Part shown: positions 31,304-44,300 of the stretch, in pieces | Position numbering within the stretch: the stretch's first letter is position 1 | Layout of the letters: each line of letters opens with the position of its first letter | NCBI GenBank assembly: GCA_018806915.1 | Contig: JAGKQI010000047.1 | Location: 1,302,001-1,366,000 of the forward strand | Direction: 5' to 3' | Origin: Phytophthora colocasiae | Lineage: Eukaryota; Oomycota; Peronosporomycetes; Peronosporales; Peronosporaceae | DNA length: 64,000 nucleotides | Made by a program: the position numbers and the translations under genes | Notes under the pieces: model-generated | Told to the model about the DNA's origin: nothing | The model's input: the letters and a program-made list of their open reading frames with translations, nothing else | Databases searched by the model: none

Positions 31304-32636
31304 TTAGAATGGAGAGACCTCGAAATATCTGGTCATATCGAACACAGAAATGAGATTTAGACGGAAAGATATTCTCATACATAATATAAAAGGCTGGCAC
31401 GAACTTGGTGTTGGCGGGTTTGAGGTCTTGCCACGCCGACGTTGCGAATACTCAAATGCCAAAGTCATTCGCTGGATGGCTTCTTCAGTCGCAATAACAG
31501 CTTCTCGCTACAGCAATGACAAAAAATCAGTAAAATGTAGATCTGAACGAACTACCACCACCACCGTACCATTCCGTCGACTTGAGATGCCATGTTCTGG
31601 TACTTCGCTTCTAGGTAATTACACTTGGCTTGTGTGGAGCGCACCTCTTGTTCGAGCATCTCAATTTTCAGCTCTCTATCTGCTCGAAGTCTGTGTTCAT
31701 TGTTAAAGTCCTTCTTCAACTATTACGTCGCCAACCACAAAAGCATCGTCAGTCACATAAAACCTCTGAGCTTTGTCCTCGCACGTTCCGTACCGTATCC
31801 ATTTTTCGAGCCAACTCCAGACCGATCTCCAGTGATTTATAACACACGTCTCCAAGTCTTATCTCCACATTTGCATCCTTCCCTCCCTCTCGCCTTGCAC
31901 CTCCTTCCAACATATATCCTTCTTCCGGTTCAACCTCATTCTCCTCGAACATTTCCACCTGTGACTCTGGTTCAGCTTCCTCCTCCACTTTCACTTCCAC
32001 TTCATTTCCCTGCTTTAAATTCATCTCCACTCCTCTTCTCACTCTTGTTGACTTCTTCTGCTGCATCTTCATCTTCTGCGGGGTCTGCTGCCAACTGAGT
32101 CTCTCTGTCTCCGTCTCGAGCTCCCACAGCATTCTCTCCAGCACCTCCAGCTCTCCCTGTAGATGAGCTTTATGCTCTGGGTCCATCCTTTCCTCATCCT
32201 CTACTTGAAAAGGCACTGAATTGGCTGTTCCTGCTCTACGACGAGGCGTAGGCTCCTCTAGATCCATAGACACATCTGCGAACTGTAGACGCCGCTGTGT
32301 ATTGAGCTCCCCAGTGTCCTGTACATCCGCCAGTCGCGTGCGACTAGCAGATCGTTGTTTGTTCTTCTCCGCACTCTGTGGCGTGCTCCACATTGAACTG
32401 TGCGTGCTACCGGCCTTCAGCCGTCGCCGTGAAGCCGACGCGGCCGGACTGCGGGCCGAAAAGTGCGCCGTACTCAGCTGCTGCAACGCGCGCTGCAGCT
32501 GTTGCTGCTGGTTTAGCTTGTACTGTGTGTCATCCGTTAGATACGCGTTCCACTCGGGCTTGCGGTGCGCTCTGTGGGCCTGGGAAGGCGTCGACAGCGA
32601 GCTCTCATCCCTTCCTCGAGGAGTCCGTCGCTTCAT
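31304..32636 (-). CDS. Coiled-coil protein of unknown function, three exons
   Basis: Exons are 32636-31764, 31719-31570 and 31507-31304, with GT-AG introns of 44 and 62 bp, both phase 0; the product is 408 residues. Exon 1 begins MKRRTPRGRDE, is basic and Ser/Gln-rich, then becomes strongly acidic with heptad-like segments (LQGELEVLERMLWELETE). Exon 2 continues the coiled coil (NNEHRLRADRELKIEMLEQE). Exon 3 ends after a short hydrophobic stretch. Without splicing the first frame would stop five codons past the donor. I recognise no domain family; a structural or scaffold role is only suggested by the coiled coils. The introns are inferred from frame and coiled-coil continuity. Confidence 0.65.
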
Positions 32637-32650
32637 TTTTGAAGAGATAC

Positions 32651-32664
32651 AGAAATTGAAATAA
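32651..32664 (-). promoter_or_regulatory. Core promoter of the coiled-coil gene
   Basis: On the minus strand TTATTTCAATTTCT fits the Inr plus CAWTTT flanking element, about 20 bases before the ATG at 32636. Confidence 0.5.
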
Positions 32665-32768
32665 CTAAGGATATGAGGACAACGGTATTGTATTGATAAC
32701 GACGCAGTGATACACAGGACATTCAGTGAGACTACAGCAAGGTAGTGTCTCCAGTATCGGAGGACAGT

Positions 32769-34170
32769 TTACTGGCGAAGCATGTGGCGGCGAGACTGCG
32801 TGGCCGACTGTTGTGTAGTCGATTCATCAGAGGTGGCTGAGGCCGTACTCGAGATACCAGTCTTGTTAGCCGTGGTCGTGCTGGTCGACGTATTCGACGA
32901 CGATGGAGCGGTAGTAGTAGCCGTGGTCGTAGCTGGGGCCGTTGTCGAAGTTTCACTGGCGGCCGCCACCGTACCAGCATCCGTAGTGGCGGTACCCGTT
33001 CCGCTAGTCTGCTGCGTCGTGTCCGCTGACGTGGTCCCCGTACTGGACGAGCTTGTCGCCGCGACGCTGCCAGCGGTGCCCTGAGTAGAAGTACCGGTCG
33101 AGGTCGTGTCGGTGCCAGTCGATGTTCCCCAGTTCGACGTTCCAGTTGTGCCCGTTGTCTGCTGCGCAGTGTTGTCTGATGTCGAGGTGCCCCAGGTTCC
33201 CGTGGAACTCTGGTCACCAGAGCAAGGAGTCTCAGCAGAATTCGTACCGGTAGTTCCCCAACCGGACGTGCCACCCGTTGTTTGCTGCGACGTCGTGTCT
33301 GTAGACGTTCCCCAGCCAGAAGTACCCGTTGTCTGTTGAGCAGTCGAGGTGGTGTCCGTGCCAGAGGTTCCCCAATTGCCCGTAGTGTCCGTGGAAGTTC
33401 CCCACGTACCAGCAGAGCTCTGATCACCGGAGCAAGGCGTCTCAGCCGACGTCGTGTCGGTACTGGCTCCCCAACCAGCAGTACCCGTTGTCTGCTGCTG
33501 CGACGTCGTATCCCCGGAAGTTCCCCAGCCTGAAGTACCCGCCGTCTGCTGCGACGTAGTATCGGTCGAGGTTGTATCAGTGCCAGAGGTTCCCCAGGCT
33601 CCCGTCGTACCAGTCGACGTGGTGTCCGTACCAGAGGTACCCCAGGTTCCGGTCGTGTCCGAGTCTCCACTTGCACACGGCGTTTCAGCGGAAATCGGTG
33701 ATACCCGTAGTGGCGGCGTCTGTACCAGATGTCCCCCACGTGCCCGTTCCCTGCGTGGTGGTGGACGTATCGGTTCCGGTGCTGGTTCCCCACGTGCCCG
33801 TACCAGTAGTCCCCTGGGTAGTGGTGTCCGATCCCTGCGTGGTGGTTCCCGTCGAGGTGGTCGAAGTGGCCGGCGACGATGCAGTGGTCGCGCCCGTCGA
33901 GGTGGTCGACGAAGTCGTGTCGGTCGACGGTGAGCTCTGCTGCGTAGCCGAATCAGTGGTGCTCGTAGTCGAGTCGGTGGTGCTCGTGTACGAGTCGCCC
34001 GACGATGTGCTAGTTGTGACACCAGTACCACCGCCTGCCGCCTTCAGGTTACGCAGAGCATGGTTCTGACGGACGACTGAGTTCGTATTGGGGGTAGCGG
34101 ATGCATCCGTGAGAGACCCTAAGGCCAGAGACAGCAAAGCAATGTGTGCGATGATCTTGGTGAGGTTCAT
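32769..34170 (-). pseudogene. Secreted Ser/Thr-rich repeat protein (family member B), one frameshift
   Basis: The ATG at 34170 gives MNLTKIIAHIALLSLALGSL, the family signal peptide, then HALRNLKAAGGG and SGDSYTS. The first frame runs to a stop at 33685 (GITDFR). One base out of register, the frame continues from about 33705 with ISAETPCASGD and repeats of the types GTWGTSGTDTTST and SAETPCSGDQSSTGTWG. It reaches SATQSRRHMLRQ at 32769. A single indel in a repeat therefore breaks an otherwise full-length gene of about 465 residues. A sequencing error in the repeat is possible. The C-terminal tail matches members D and E. Confidence 0.75.
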
Positions 34171-34259
34171 GTTGGAAGTGTGGCGTACAGCTGAGTTGGA
34201 GCTCCTGGCAGAATTAACACACTCGAGCACTCGGGTGTGGATACTTGCTTGTCGATTGC

Positions 34260-34279
34260 AAAGCAAATTGAAGAATGAT
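34260..34279 (-). promoter_or_regulatory. Core promoter of family member B
   Basis: On the minus strand TCATTCTTCAATTTGC is a full match to the oomycete Inr plus flanking element consensus TCATTYYNCAWTTT. It is about 100 bases before the ATG. Confidence 0.75.
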
Positions 34280-35614
34280 CGAAACACTAGTAGCCTACAT
34301 CTCCGTCACCAAGGTGCGCCATCCTGAAACCAAACATAATAATAAGCTTAAATATTGCATCGCTCCACCCCGAGAGGCGGATAGCGAACATCCTTTGCAG
34401 TGATATGCTATGAGGCAGCCATCTGTCGGGTGTGACTGCAGTTGAATCCGGACGCCACTTTAGCAGTACATGTAGCTGCTAGCTTCTAGTACTTCTTTTG
34501 AAGTACAGCCAGCTACGCGACAGTGATTCGAAGACGAGCGCAATGCAGCACAAGAACAGACGTGGTGAAGGAGACTCCTTCAATTAGCCATGACGGTATC
34601 CAAGTCAGCTGTGTCGCATTCTCCACAATGTGTGCCTGAGCTCACATCCTGGTGTTCGCCTATCAAAACGGCATGAGTCGGGCTGCCCACATGGATGGAG
34701 ACGGCCGATCCACTCCGACAAACCTGCCACTTGCGTGATGGCCCGTGCATCGCACACCCGGTCGACGCGTGCGGTTGTACTTTACGAGCGTATAGGACCA
34801 TCGGCTGGCTAAATTTTACGATGTGGAGAGGGAGCGCCTGCAAACGCTGATCTCCAATGCTGAAGTCCGGCTCCTCGAGGCTTGAGTGTTCGGGCGGGAT
34901 CCCATGTGGGAAGGCAAGTCCTGCGTGAACTCTACATCGCCCGACGTGACGAGTCGTGACATGAGTCATGAAGTACACTCTACAGTAGAGGCACGCATCG
35001 TGTGGAGCTACAGGAGTGGACTTCAAAGTGGACGGCGCGGATCTGCATAGCATCCGCCAGTACAGTGTCAAGCGCTACAATGTGACGACCAACTCGGACC
35101 ATTTCGGTGTACGACACTTCGTCTTCAATGTGGTTGTGTTGATCAAGAGCGCTAGCTCCTGACTACAAGGCTTCTTGGGCAAGATCCTCTAATGTTTGGT
35201 TGTCATGCGTAACAAAGCTTGTTCATGCATCTCGAGTACGCACGCCACTGGAGTGGTCCGAGAGCACATTAAAAACACCAATAAGATGTGAATTTCACAA
35301 ATATAGATGAATACCACAATCAAGACATAAAATAGCACAACAGTGATGTGAAGCACACACGACAAGACAGAAGAAGTACATTAGATTAGGTGAAGACCAC
35401 AACCATCGAACTATAAAAACACACACCCAATCACAACCATCCTCACAAGGAATATTGACGAATCACAGTCGCTATCAAGAGCCTGTCACATCTACGGATG
35501 TTGAAAAGCTACCAACCATCTCATTCTGCAAACCCCTCCCTCCAAAGCAAGACCACCAAGTAGCTTCCTCACGCACAAACTTCACGATGTCTCAACCTAT
35601 CGCCTGGCAACGAA
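34280..35614. other. Intergenic or unidentified degraded sequence
   Basis: Open frames on both strands between about 34580 and 35170 are moderately long but interrupted. None shows a domain I recognise. Bases 35280-35590 are A/C-rich with many cac and aca runs. Confidence 0.35.
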
Positions 35615-37082
35615 ATGAAAGAAAGTGACGCAGTCGTCCTCATTCAGTACATGAAGTCGTTCAAAAGCCAAGCTATACCTTGCACGCTTTGTGCATCGCC
35701 GACTCCGCATCTAATGCGGTATAAGCTGCTCAATTGCCGCTGCAAGCAATGCAAAGATGCATCCCCCTACGCGAACTGCCTATGGAGGGGAAAGATGCAT
35801 GCGTGCGAGATCCGAAGTGTCGTATTGATATTCGAGAGTGGTGAGCATTTGACACATGCACTGCCACCCCAAGCCAACAACCTTACCGGCCCCCAGAAAG
35901 TCTTTGCGAAAGAGATGGCTCGTGCGGGCATGCAGCCAGGTCGGATTCGTTCAGCAATGTCACAACACTTTGAACTGCGCCCTGATGAACTCCCATCTCT
36001 GCAAAAAGTGCAAAACGTGTGCTACGTCCGACGCACAAAACTTGGTGGCAGCGATAAGACCGCACATATCACTGATATCGTTCGCTCACGAGCATTCATC
36101 GGAGGCAAACAAGAACACGTAGCGTTTACCTTCGGCTGGGATTAGACAACGACGGAACTTTGGTGGTTGCTAATGGATCTGATACTAAATCGTGGATTCG
36201 ATATTTGGTGGTGACAACAACTATTCGCATTTGATGTGCTTTACCACTTGATCGCGAAGATGTTTGAGAAAACAAGAGGGATGCCGAAGACAAGAGGGAT
36301 GCCGAAGACATTAAGTGGTGAAGTACTCCGAGACGTTTACTACATGCATCTCGCTAGAAGCACGGGCGATTTATATACTATTAGCTGAAATTTGCTGGCA
36401 GGCTAACCCGCTACTACGGACTTTCCACAGGTATTTCGCGCGTGTATGGTTTAATGAGCGCTTCTACCGGTGGCAATGCTTCCACACTGCTCCTGGATTT
36501 GCTACCACAAACAACCCTGTTGAGCAGTTTACCAAGGTGTTGAAGCGAGACTACACCGCCCATCGCCTACTAACGGTTGGAGAGCTTCTCCAACAACTTA
36601 CCGTCAATTATCGCTTGAGATTCGCCCCTTCCGTAGCTCAGCAGTTCCCTTCAAACAACTCCTGTAACGAGTGAGAGCTCTTCGCAGGCACCATTTGCAT
36701 TAGGAAAGGATCATCCCCCGCATGAGCATCGACTTCCTTCATCTAGACGCGGACACCGACATCGTCCACGTGCGGCCGACAAGACACACTTCAAGAAGCA
36801 GTACAAGTTTCAGCTCAGCTTGGAATTCGTAGTGCCCGGATAGAAAGCGAAGACCAACCGGAAGCGGGATGGCCAGGTATGACTAACCAGACATCCCCGT
36901 GCGTGTTTCACTTCAAGTATGGGGCTTGTGTGCACCGAGTCTTCGCTCTTCAATGCCGAAACAGTATTGATGTCAACGGCGACGACGTGCTAGTTAACCG
37001 TCGGGAAACGAAGCGAAAGCGGCTGTGGTTCGTGCTGCTCCTGCTACTGTTAGGCGTCCACCACGCCCTGGACATTGTTTAG
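35615..37082 (+). pseudogene. MULE transposase remnant, catalytic core deleted
   Basis: The N-terminal frame (35615-36145) contains CTLCASPTPH and a helical block PQKVFAKEMARAGMQPGRI, typical of the DNA-binding part of oomycete MULE transposases. The next recognisable frame (about 36355-36674) has ATTNNPVEQFTKVLKRDY, the C-terminal block. A third fragment (36880-37080) has TSPCVFHFKYGACVHRVFAL, a SWIM zinc-finger-like motif. The DDE core that should lie between the first two is absent. It is a dead relic, different in sequence from the MULEs at 10821 and 51361. Confidence 0.65.
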
Positions 37083-37157
37083 CGTGCGAATAAACGCTTA
37101 GTTGTTCCACCACGCAATACAATGTTCAAAACTGTTTCAGCACTTAAATTTAGTACG

Positions 37158-37406
37158 CCATGCAGATCGATGATTAAACCATGCAGATCGATGATTAAAC
37201 CATGCGGATCGTTGATAAAACCATGCGGATCGATGATGAAACCATGCAGATCGATGATTAAACCATGCGGATCGATGATAAAACCATGCAGATCGATGAT
37301 TATATCATGTGGATCGATGATTAAACCATGTGGATCGATGATAAAACCATGCGGATCGATGATGAAGCCATGCAGATCGATGATAAAACCATGCGGATCG
37401 ATGAAG
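37158..37406 (+). repeat. 21-bp minisatellite, about 12 copies
   Basis: The unit is ccatgcagatcgatgattaa plus one base, repeated with g/a and t/a variants at fixed positions. Each unit contains gatcgat. The period is a multiple of three, so a frame reads SMIKPCR repeatedly, but there is no independent sign that it is translated. Confidence 0.9.
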
Positions 37407-37691
37407 TAAGCGCTACAACAGTTTTACCCAATCCAAGGTTGTATTTGCAGGTTTGGGGTCGACGTGTGGCATGTCTAATGCAAATTGGATTGTAGATCGT
37501 CGATTCGAATCGTTATAAGGTTTAAATAATAAAACCTAGCTGTGACCAAAATGCATGTCCAAGTACCTGACTATGTACTAGTAGTTTGGTTCATCGCATG
37601 TCCCATGTGCATGTGCTTTTCACGCCTCTGTGGTGGTTTTCACGGATTTTTGTGTGTTTTTAATATTTTCTCGAGTGGTCCCACCCCCATG
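37407..37691. other. Intergenic flank of the Gypsy element
   Basis: No gene recognised; it ends with the actc target duplication at 37692-37695. Confidence 0.45.
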
Positions 37692-37695
37692 ACTC

Positions 37696-38501
37696 TGTAA
37701 CAGGATGTCACGATCGACGGACGCGATACCGACAGACGGGCGATGTGGACGCTTGATGGACGTCCGTGAGTTGGACACGATGGACAGGAAGAGCTGCAGC
37801 ACGAGTGGGAGAAGTGCTGGCGGTCTCGGGAATGGCGAACGACAGGGGCGCAGGCCAATGAGTGTGGCCGCCTTCTACGAGTACGTGTACGGGAGCACGG
37901 AAGTGCACGACGAGGTGGCGGAGCAGTGGTACGATGAGGGGTCGAGCCAGCTGCGAGCTGATGGATACAGTGAGAAGGGATACCGGAGACCTTGAAGTAC
38001 GAGGACCGGCCGATGAACGAAGGGCTGAAAGGCTCGCTTTGAAACGAGAGCTGGAGAGCTCACTACGAAATTTGCAGTCTGCTTGAGAGCAAGCAGAACG
38101 CAACCGAAGAGGAGCGCAAGGCTTCAGACGGCGGTGACGAGCGGTGAGAACTGGGCGGGCAGCGAACGGGACTGGGCGACAACTTGGAAGGCGGCGGCGA
38201 CTGGAAGTGCTTCGGTGAGTACTCCGACTGCTGTGTAAGCGACTTCACGTCACCTGGAGGGTCTCAACGGTGTCGGCGGGCTTGGGACGAACTGCGAGGA
38301 GCTGACGGACGAGGACTTGGTAGTGACCGAGGCAGACGAACAAAACGAACGAGGAGTAGGCATAAAAGTAGTGTCTATTCAATAAATAGGACCGCGGCAA
38401 GAAGCCACGAGTCCGGCGCAGCAACAAGTGGTTGCTGTCGGCCAGCAAGTGTTGAGTATATCCGAAGTGGACGCCGGGCAAGATAATAGACGCGCGCTAC
38501 A
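37696..38501 (+). repeat. Gypsy 5' LTR
   Basis: 806 bases; it lacks 38 bases present in the 3' LTR between gtggacg and cgccgggc. The internal region begins with TGG at 38502, as expected for a tRNA 3'-end primer site. Confidence 0.9.
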
Positions 38502-40890
38502 TGGTGGTCATACAGGGGCAACTTCGAAGAATGACGAGACAAATGACAAGTACGAGAACGGCACTGACGGCGCCGAAAGAGAAAAGAGCTTCGAGAGCAC
38601 GGAGTACACGAGTCCGACGTAGCACCGAGGAAAAGACCGAGGACAACGATGCGAGCGAAGACAATCACGAATCGAACGACGATGAGGAGAAGGCGTTACC
38701 GGCGCTCACACCTCCCCTCACAACGGCAGATAGTCCAACGGTGGCTGGCATTAATGAAGCAGCGACGCTTGACGAAGAGCGGCAGGAAGATGAAGACCCA
38801 GCGGCGCTTCGCGAAGGAGAAGAACGACTGGCACCAGCGCGACCGGAGGAACAAGCACTACGAGGACGAGGAGTCGTTCCAGCCGCACGAGAATCGGGCG
38901 ATCTTGGCAACGCGGGCGAGATGGACCTTCAGGAGTTGGGAGAGGCGCTAAAGAAGATGTACGACCGAGTGTGTACATTGCAGCGGGAGCATACGCTGGA
39001 GACAAAAGCACCGCCACGGGAGACTGACAAACGTCGTGTGGAAGAGGAGCTACCTCCCGACAGTGAAGGTACGCAGGATGAGCACGAGCGCGACACTCGA
39101 CCTCGCTACCAAGAGGACGACGGCAATGACGACGACGAACGGCGCATACCCCAGCACCGTAAGGACGAACGAGTTCCGAAGCGAGCAGCACACCGACGCT
39201 ATAACGATGACGAACAACGGGATCGTGGACGACGCCACGAGAACGAACACGGTCGACGCGGGCGTCGATATCGAAGTGAAGAACGACAGCGTGGAGAGCG
39301 TCACGGGCGCCATGACCGACGTCCCGTACGACAACGAGCACACCAGGATGGCGATCCTTCGGACGACGACAGCTCCGACGACTCTGAATGGGGACACGGT
39401 GGACCACCCAGCGACGATGGAAGCAGCGGTGGCAGCAGTTCTGAGACGAGTAGCGGAAGTTCGAGTGACGAGAGCGACCGAAGCAGGTCACGAAGCGTCC
39501 GGAGAGTGTATGAACGACGTGAGGGACGGCACGATCGTCGAAGCTACGAACGGCGTGACCAACAGGGACGTCGCGACCGACGTGAACGACGAGACCGGTA
39601 CGGGCAACGAGAACGGCACGAGCGACATGAGCAACGCGAACGGGAAGAACGGCGACGGCGAGCTACGCAACGAAGCATCAAGGACTTGGAGCTTCCGGTG
39701 TTCACGCCAGAGTCAGGAATCTCGGTATCGACATGGATCGATCGAATCGACCTTGCACTTGAAGGAGCACGAGAATCTGGACGTGGTGACTGGTCCGACA
39801 AGGCCTTGTACTTCATCTTGGGCAACAAGTTAGCTGAGAACGCGGCACGATGGTGGGTAAACCGAGATCGAAGGACACCAGCACGAGAACGTACGTGGAC
39901 GCATTTGAAGAGAGGTCTACTGCAGAGGTACGCGCCACCGCAGAACTTGGAGGATGCCGAATGGAGGGTGAATACGCGAATGATGATAGCCGGTGAATCG
40001 TACGCCGACTATGCAGCTGGATTGCGAGAAGCAGCCGACAGAAATCCAGTGGAAGAGAGAGTTTTCCTTGCCCAATTCTATAGAAACTTGGACCGGACGA
40101 CAAGACAGTTGGTTAAGCAGCCACCAGTTCCGAAGACGCAGGAGAAGGCAGTGAAGAAGGCGACCCAGTTGAGTGACCCGTTGGAGAATGTGGCGCGAGG
40201 AATGCATAACATTGGGCAGACGTTCCCAGCTGCGCATGCGACGCATCTGGTGCAAGTGAATGGACCTAGCGGTACGACGGTGATGATTCCAGGTGTCGGT
40301 GGAGTGAGTGTTCCCGGAGAAGTAGCAGGTGCCACAACTGAAACAGGAGGACGAGCGGCGAACGATACAGCGGAGCAATTGGCGTTGTTCACGAATCCTC
40401 AGGGCGTGTACAATCGGCTCACGGGCATGATTCAAAAGATACCGGGTAGGTGATGGAACGGACGATTTTGGGAACCGAAACCGGCGGGTAAGCCACGTGC
40501 ACGGAAGAGCAGTGCGAGTGAAACCAAGCCACCTGCGAAGAAGGCAAAACCCAAACAACGGAACCAAGCGGCGGAGAGTCAGATACCCCACCCAAGCCAG
40601 CAAAGACGAAAGCAGCAGTGAAGCAGGCTGGTACGAGCGACAGTCGACAGGACGAAACGCGCCGAGAGAACAGCGGAGCCAGTAACGGCAGAGAGTGTCG
40701 GCGATGCGGAGGTAAGGGCCATTGGTCAATGCAGTGTCCGAACGAGCCCCGGTGCTTTGCGTGCAACCGAGTGGGTCATTTTGCTAGGATGTGCACCGAC
40801 AGTGAGGCCAAGGCACGGAACGACGAGTACATGCGCACGCGCGGAGCGAAGCCTCTGACCAAGTCGGAAAACGAGCAGCGAACGACGTAG
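38501..40890 (+). pseudogene. Gypsy gag, frameshifted before the zinc knuckles
   Basis: The main frame (38501-40453) has a long acidic then Arg/Asp/Glu-rich low-complexity N-terminal region. The retrotransposon gag domain follows from about ELPVFTPESGISVSTWIDRI through the ARWWVNRDRR and RYAPPQNLEDAEW blocks. It stops at 40453. Two CCHC knuckles, CRRCGGKGHWSMQC and CFACNRVGHFARMC (40697-40799), lie in another frame ending at 40890. At least two frame changes separate gag proper from the nucleocapsid part and from pol. Confidence 0.85.
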
Positions 40891-41357
40891 CGGGGATACG
40901 GCGTTCGACAGTGATGAACGGACCCCTTAAGAAGAGTGAAGCGATGGAAATTGGCGTGAACTGCAATACGGTGCGGCGTGAGGACGACGTGACTGCGGTG
41001 CAGGACGAGAAGGTGTTGACAAGCGATGACATTGTCGAGTGGCAACAGATTATGAAGGACGATGAGATGCTATTCAACCGACTGCAGGCTGAGAAGTACG
41101 CGGCTACATGAGACCGGCGATGGCTACGACGAAGTACACTCGGACACAGAGGGAACAGACCGAGCGGAGGTACGAAGCGGGACGCAAGCAGCAAGCAGCA
41201 AGCAGACGTTAGTGCGGAGAACCGACGTCAAACTGGGGAAGGCGTAGTAGCGGTAGCGACTCGGGAAGCGACCATCAGCACCACACGAACGGTCTTTGCA
41301 AGTACCCCGACAGCGACGAAGACTACGGACAACGCAGACGGCACACCGGCCTTAGCA

Positions 41358-44300
41358 GTGACGGATGACGCTCCAGTGAACGCAGTGAAGGACCCGGAGA
41401 CGCCCAACAACAAAGATGTGGCAGCAGCAGCAACGGATGGTGGACCTGACCGTTCCATGAGCGACGAAGGCGCAGCGACAACGACGGAGATGCCCGACGG
41501 ACGAGAACCAACCGTGGAGGAGACGATGACTAATGATAGCAAGGCAAGTGATGTCGAAAGTGACGTGGACGATTCAGCATTGACTGGCGAGTTGTTAAAG
41601 GCTCGACAAGCACGGCGACGAAAGCGACGAATGGCTAAGCGCAGAAGGACCCGTGAGAAGGAAGCAGAGAGGCGTACTACGAGGGATCAAGTGGCCGACC
41701 GTAAACGTGAAGCGGTAATTCGCCAAGTTCGACGAGCACGAGACGCCGAGGAAGCTTTGAAGCGGTTGAATGAACGTGGCGATCAAACCCGAGCCGACGA
41801 CGATGGTGCGACGAACGGTGAAACGAAGGAACGAGCTCGAGTGAGCTTAGTGAAGCAGCAGTTGAATCAAAGCGTCGAGCAACAGCAGAATGGGATGAAG
41901 ACGGTGGAGTACATTGGCGCGGACGACGGACTACCTACAGCCACAGTGATGGTATCGGGAACTCAGCGAGACGTGAAGCTGGACAGTTGTGCGAGGTATA
42001 CGATTGCTGGCACAGACTGGATGGCGTTGGGTGACAAAATCTCGGACACGGCACCGGTAGACTACGTTGAAGGTATCGGGGGTTTTCTGCTGGATGTTAT
42101 CGGAGTGTGGAGCTTCGAACTCGGCAGTGTGTTTGGAGAACAAATACGTGTGGAAGCGTGCATTGTGGCGGGCTGTACGGACGAGTTTCTACTGGGGATC
42201 GACTTCCTCCAGGCGCGAGAGGCAACGATGGACTTCAGTCGTAACGAAGTGCGGTATAGTGACGATGGCAGGTCGGTGGTGATCCCGTTTCGGACGAATG
42301 ATGGTGACGGAGGACGCAAAGTGGCGGCAGTGCGTGTTGCTGGAAGGACGAAGATTGCAGCACGAACAGTAACTCCTGTAGAAGTATCGGTAGCGGCCAA
42401 GGATGGTGAACGCGGCATGTTCATTCCGACGAGAAGTATGGGGGCAGTTTTGTTAGCAGCGACGGTCACGACAGCGAAGAATGGCAAAGCGTGGGTGCCT
42501 GCCGTCAACGCGAATAATCGAGCAGCTACCCTACCAAACAAACGGGAACTTGGAACCTGGGTCCCAATGGATGAAGACATGACAATCCTCGAGATGAACA
42601 AGGAGCTACGGACGGAACGACTGGACAACTGGATGAATGAGTTGGGCGACGGCGAGACGCCGCTGAGTAACGAGAAGGACATACATATCGGAGTTGAAGA
42701 GAAGAATGCACGTGACTTGGTAATGAAGCTTTTGCGTGTCTATCGAGGGCTTTCGAGCAATGAGAGTGACTGTCCACCAGCTACAGCATTAAACATACAG
42801 CACCACATCGATACGGGCGAGACGGCACCCATAATGCAAAAGAGGAGACGGCAAGCACAAGCGGAGGACCAGATCATTAACGATAATGTGGAAACGATGT
42901 TGAAAGCTGGAGTGATTGAGGAAGGCGATGGAGCCTGGGGCTTCCCGGTTGTGTTGGTGAGGAAAAAGGATGGTGAGGTTCGGTTTTGTGTCGACTATCG
43001 AGCACTCAACAAGGTGACGAGGAAGGACGTGTATCCGTTGCCCCGCATTGACGAAACATTAGAAGCACTTGGAGGAGCTCTACTGTTCACTACCTTGGAC
43101 TTGAAGGCGGGATATTGGCAAATTTTAGTGGCTCCGGAAGATCGAGATAAAACAGCATTTACGACGAAGAAGGGTTTGTATCGGTTCATCAGAATGCCGT
43201 TCGGACTCACGAACGCACCTTCGACCTTCCAAAGAATGATGAATAGTGTACTGAGAGGATTGACGTGGAGTACGTGTCTGGTGTACTTAGATGATATAGT
43301 GGTTTTCACCCTGGGAGGAATCGAGAGACACATTGTGGAGTTGGCGACGGTGTTGGAGCGACTAGCGACGGCTGGTTTAACACTGAAACTGAAGAAGTGT
43401 CGTTTCGCGATGAGATCCATGGAGTATTTGGGTCACGAGCTGAGCAATGAAGGGGTACGGCCACTACAGAGATTGATCACGGCGGTGCAGAACTTCCCTA
43501 CGCCACGAGATGCAGTCGAAGTGAAGCGGTTTGTACATCTAGCAGGCTACTACCGGCGATTCGTGGAGGGCTTTGGTTCTCTAATGGCCCCGATGACTAA
43601 GCTACTACGAAAGAATGTTGAGTGGGAATGGACGGACGCGCAGGTGAACGCGTTCGAGCGAGTAAAGGAAATTTTAACGAGTAAGCCGTTGTTGGTCTAT
43701 CCCGACTTCCGACGAGACTTTAGAGTGGTGACGGACGCGAGCAGAGTTGGTTTAGGCGCGTGTTTGATGCAGGATCACGGCAGCGGATGGCAGCCGGTGG
43801 CTTATGCCAGCAAGGTCAACAACGAAGCTGAGAGCAAGTACGGAATCACGGAGTTAGAATGTTTGGCGGTTGTTTGGGCAGTGAAGTTATTTAGACCGTA
43901 CCTGTATGGAAGGAAGTTCGTGATCATCACTGATCACTCGGCGTTGAAGTGGTTGATGACCAGTTCGAATCTGACGGGGAAACTTCACCGCTAGGCTTTG
44001 ACATTACAAGAGTTTAATTTTGAAGTCGAGTATCGACCGGGAACTACGAACGTGGTAGCAGATGCACTCTCCAGAGCACCTGTGACAGCATCTGTAGGAG
44101 CAGCAGTCGGCAGAAGGCGGAGGGCACGGCGACGAGCACGAACGACGGAGATGACGACTGGCACGGCAATGAACAGTTGTGTGGACCGAGGGCCGGACGT
44201 TGAGGGCGACGAGGCGACTACACGGATGAAACACCAGGACATCGAGAAGAACGTGCGGCAGGACGAGCGGTTAGAAGGGTATGAGCCGCAGAACAAACTA

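Noticed and set aside
34580..35071. A 163-codon minus-strand frame rich in Cys and His
   Set aside because: No recognisable family and no signal peptide; the opposite strand is equally open in pieces, so coding status cannot be supported.
37158..37406. A CRISPR-like array at the 21-bp repeats
   Set aside because: The units are directly adjacent without unique spacers, and the genome is eukaryotic; it is a minisatellite.
38649..39833. Long frames on both strands overlapping Gypsy gag
   Set aside because: They are shadows of the Arg/Asp/Glu-rich low-complexity gag region.
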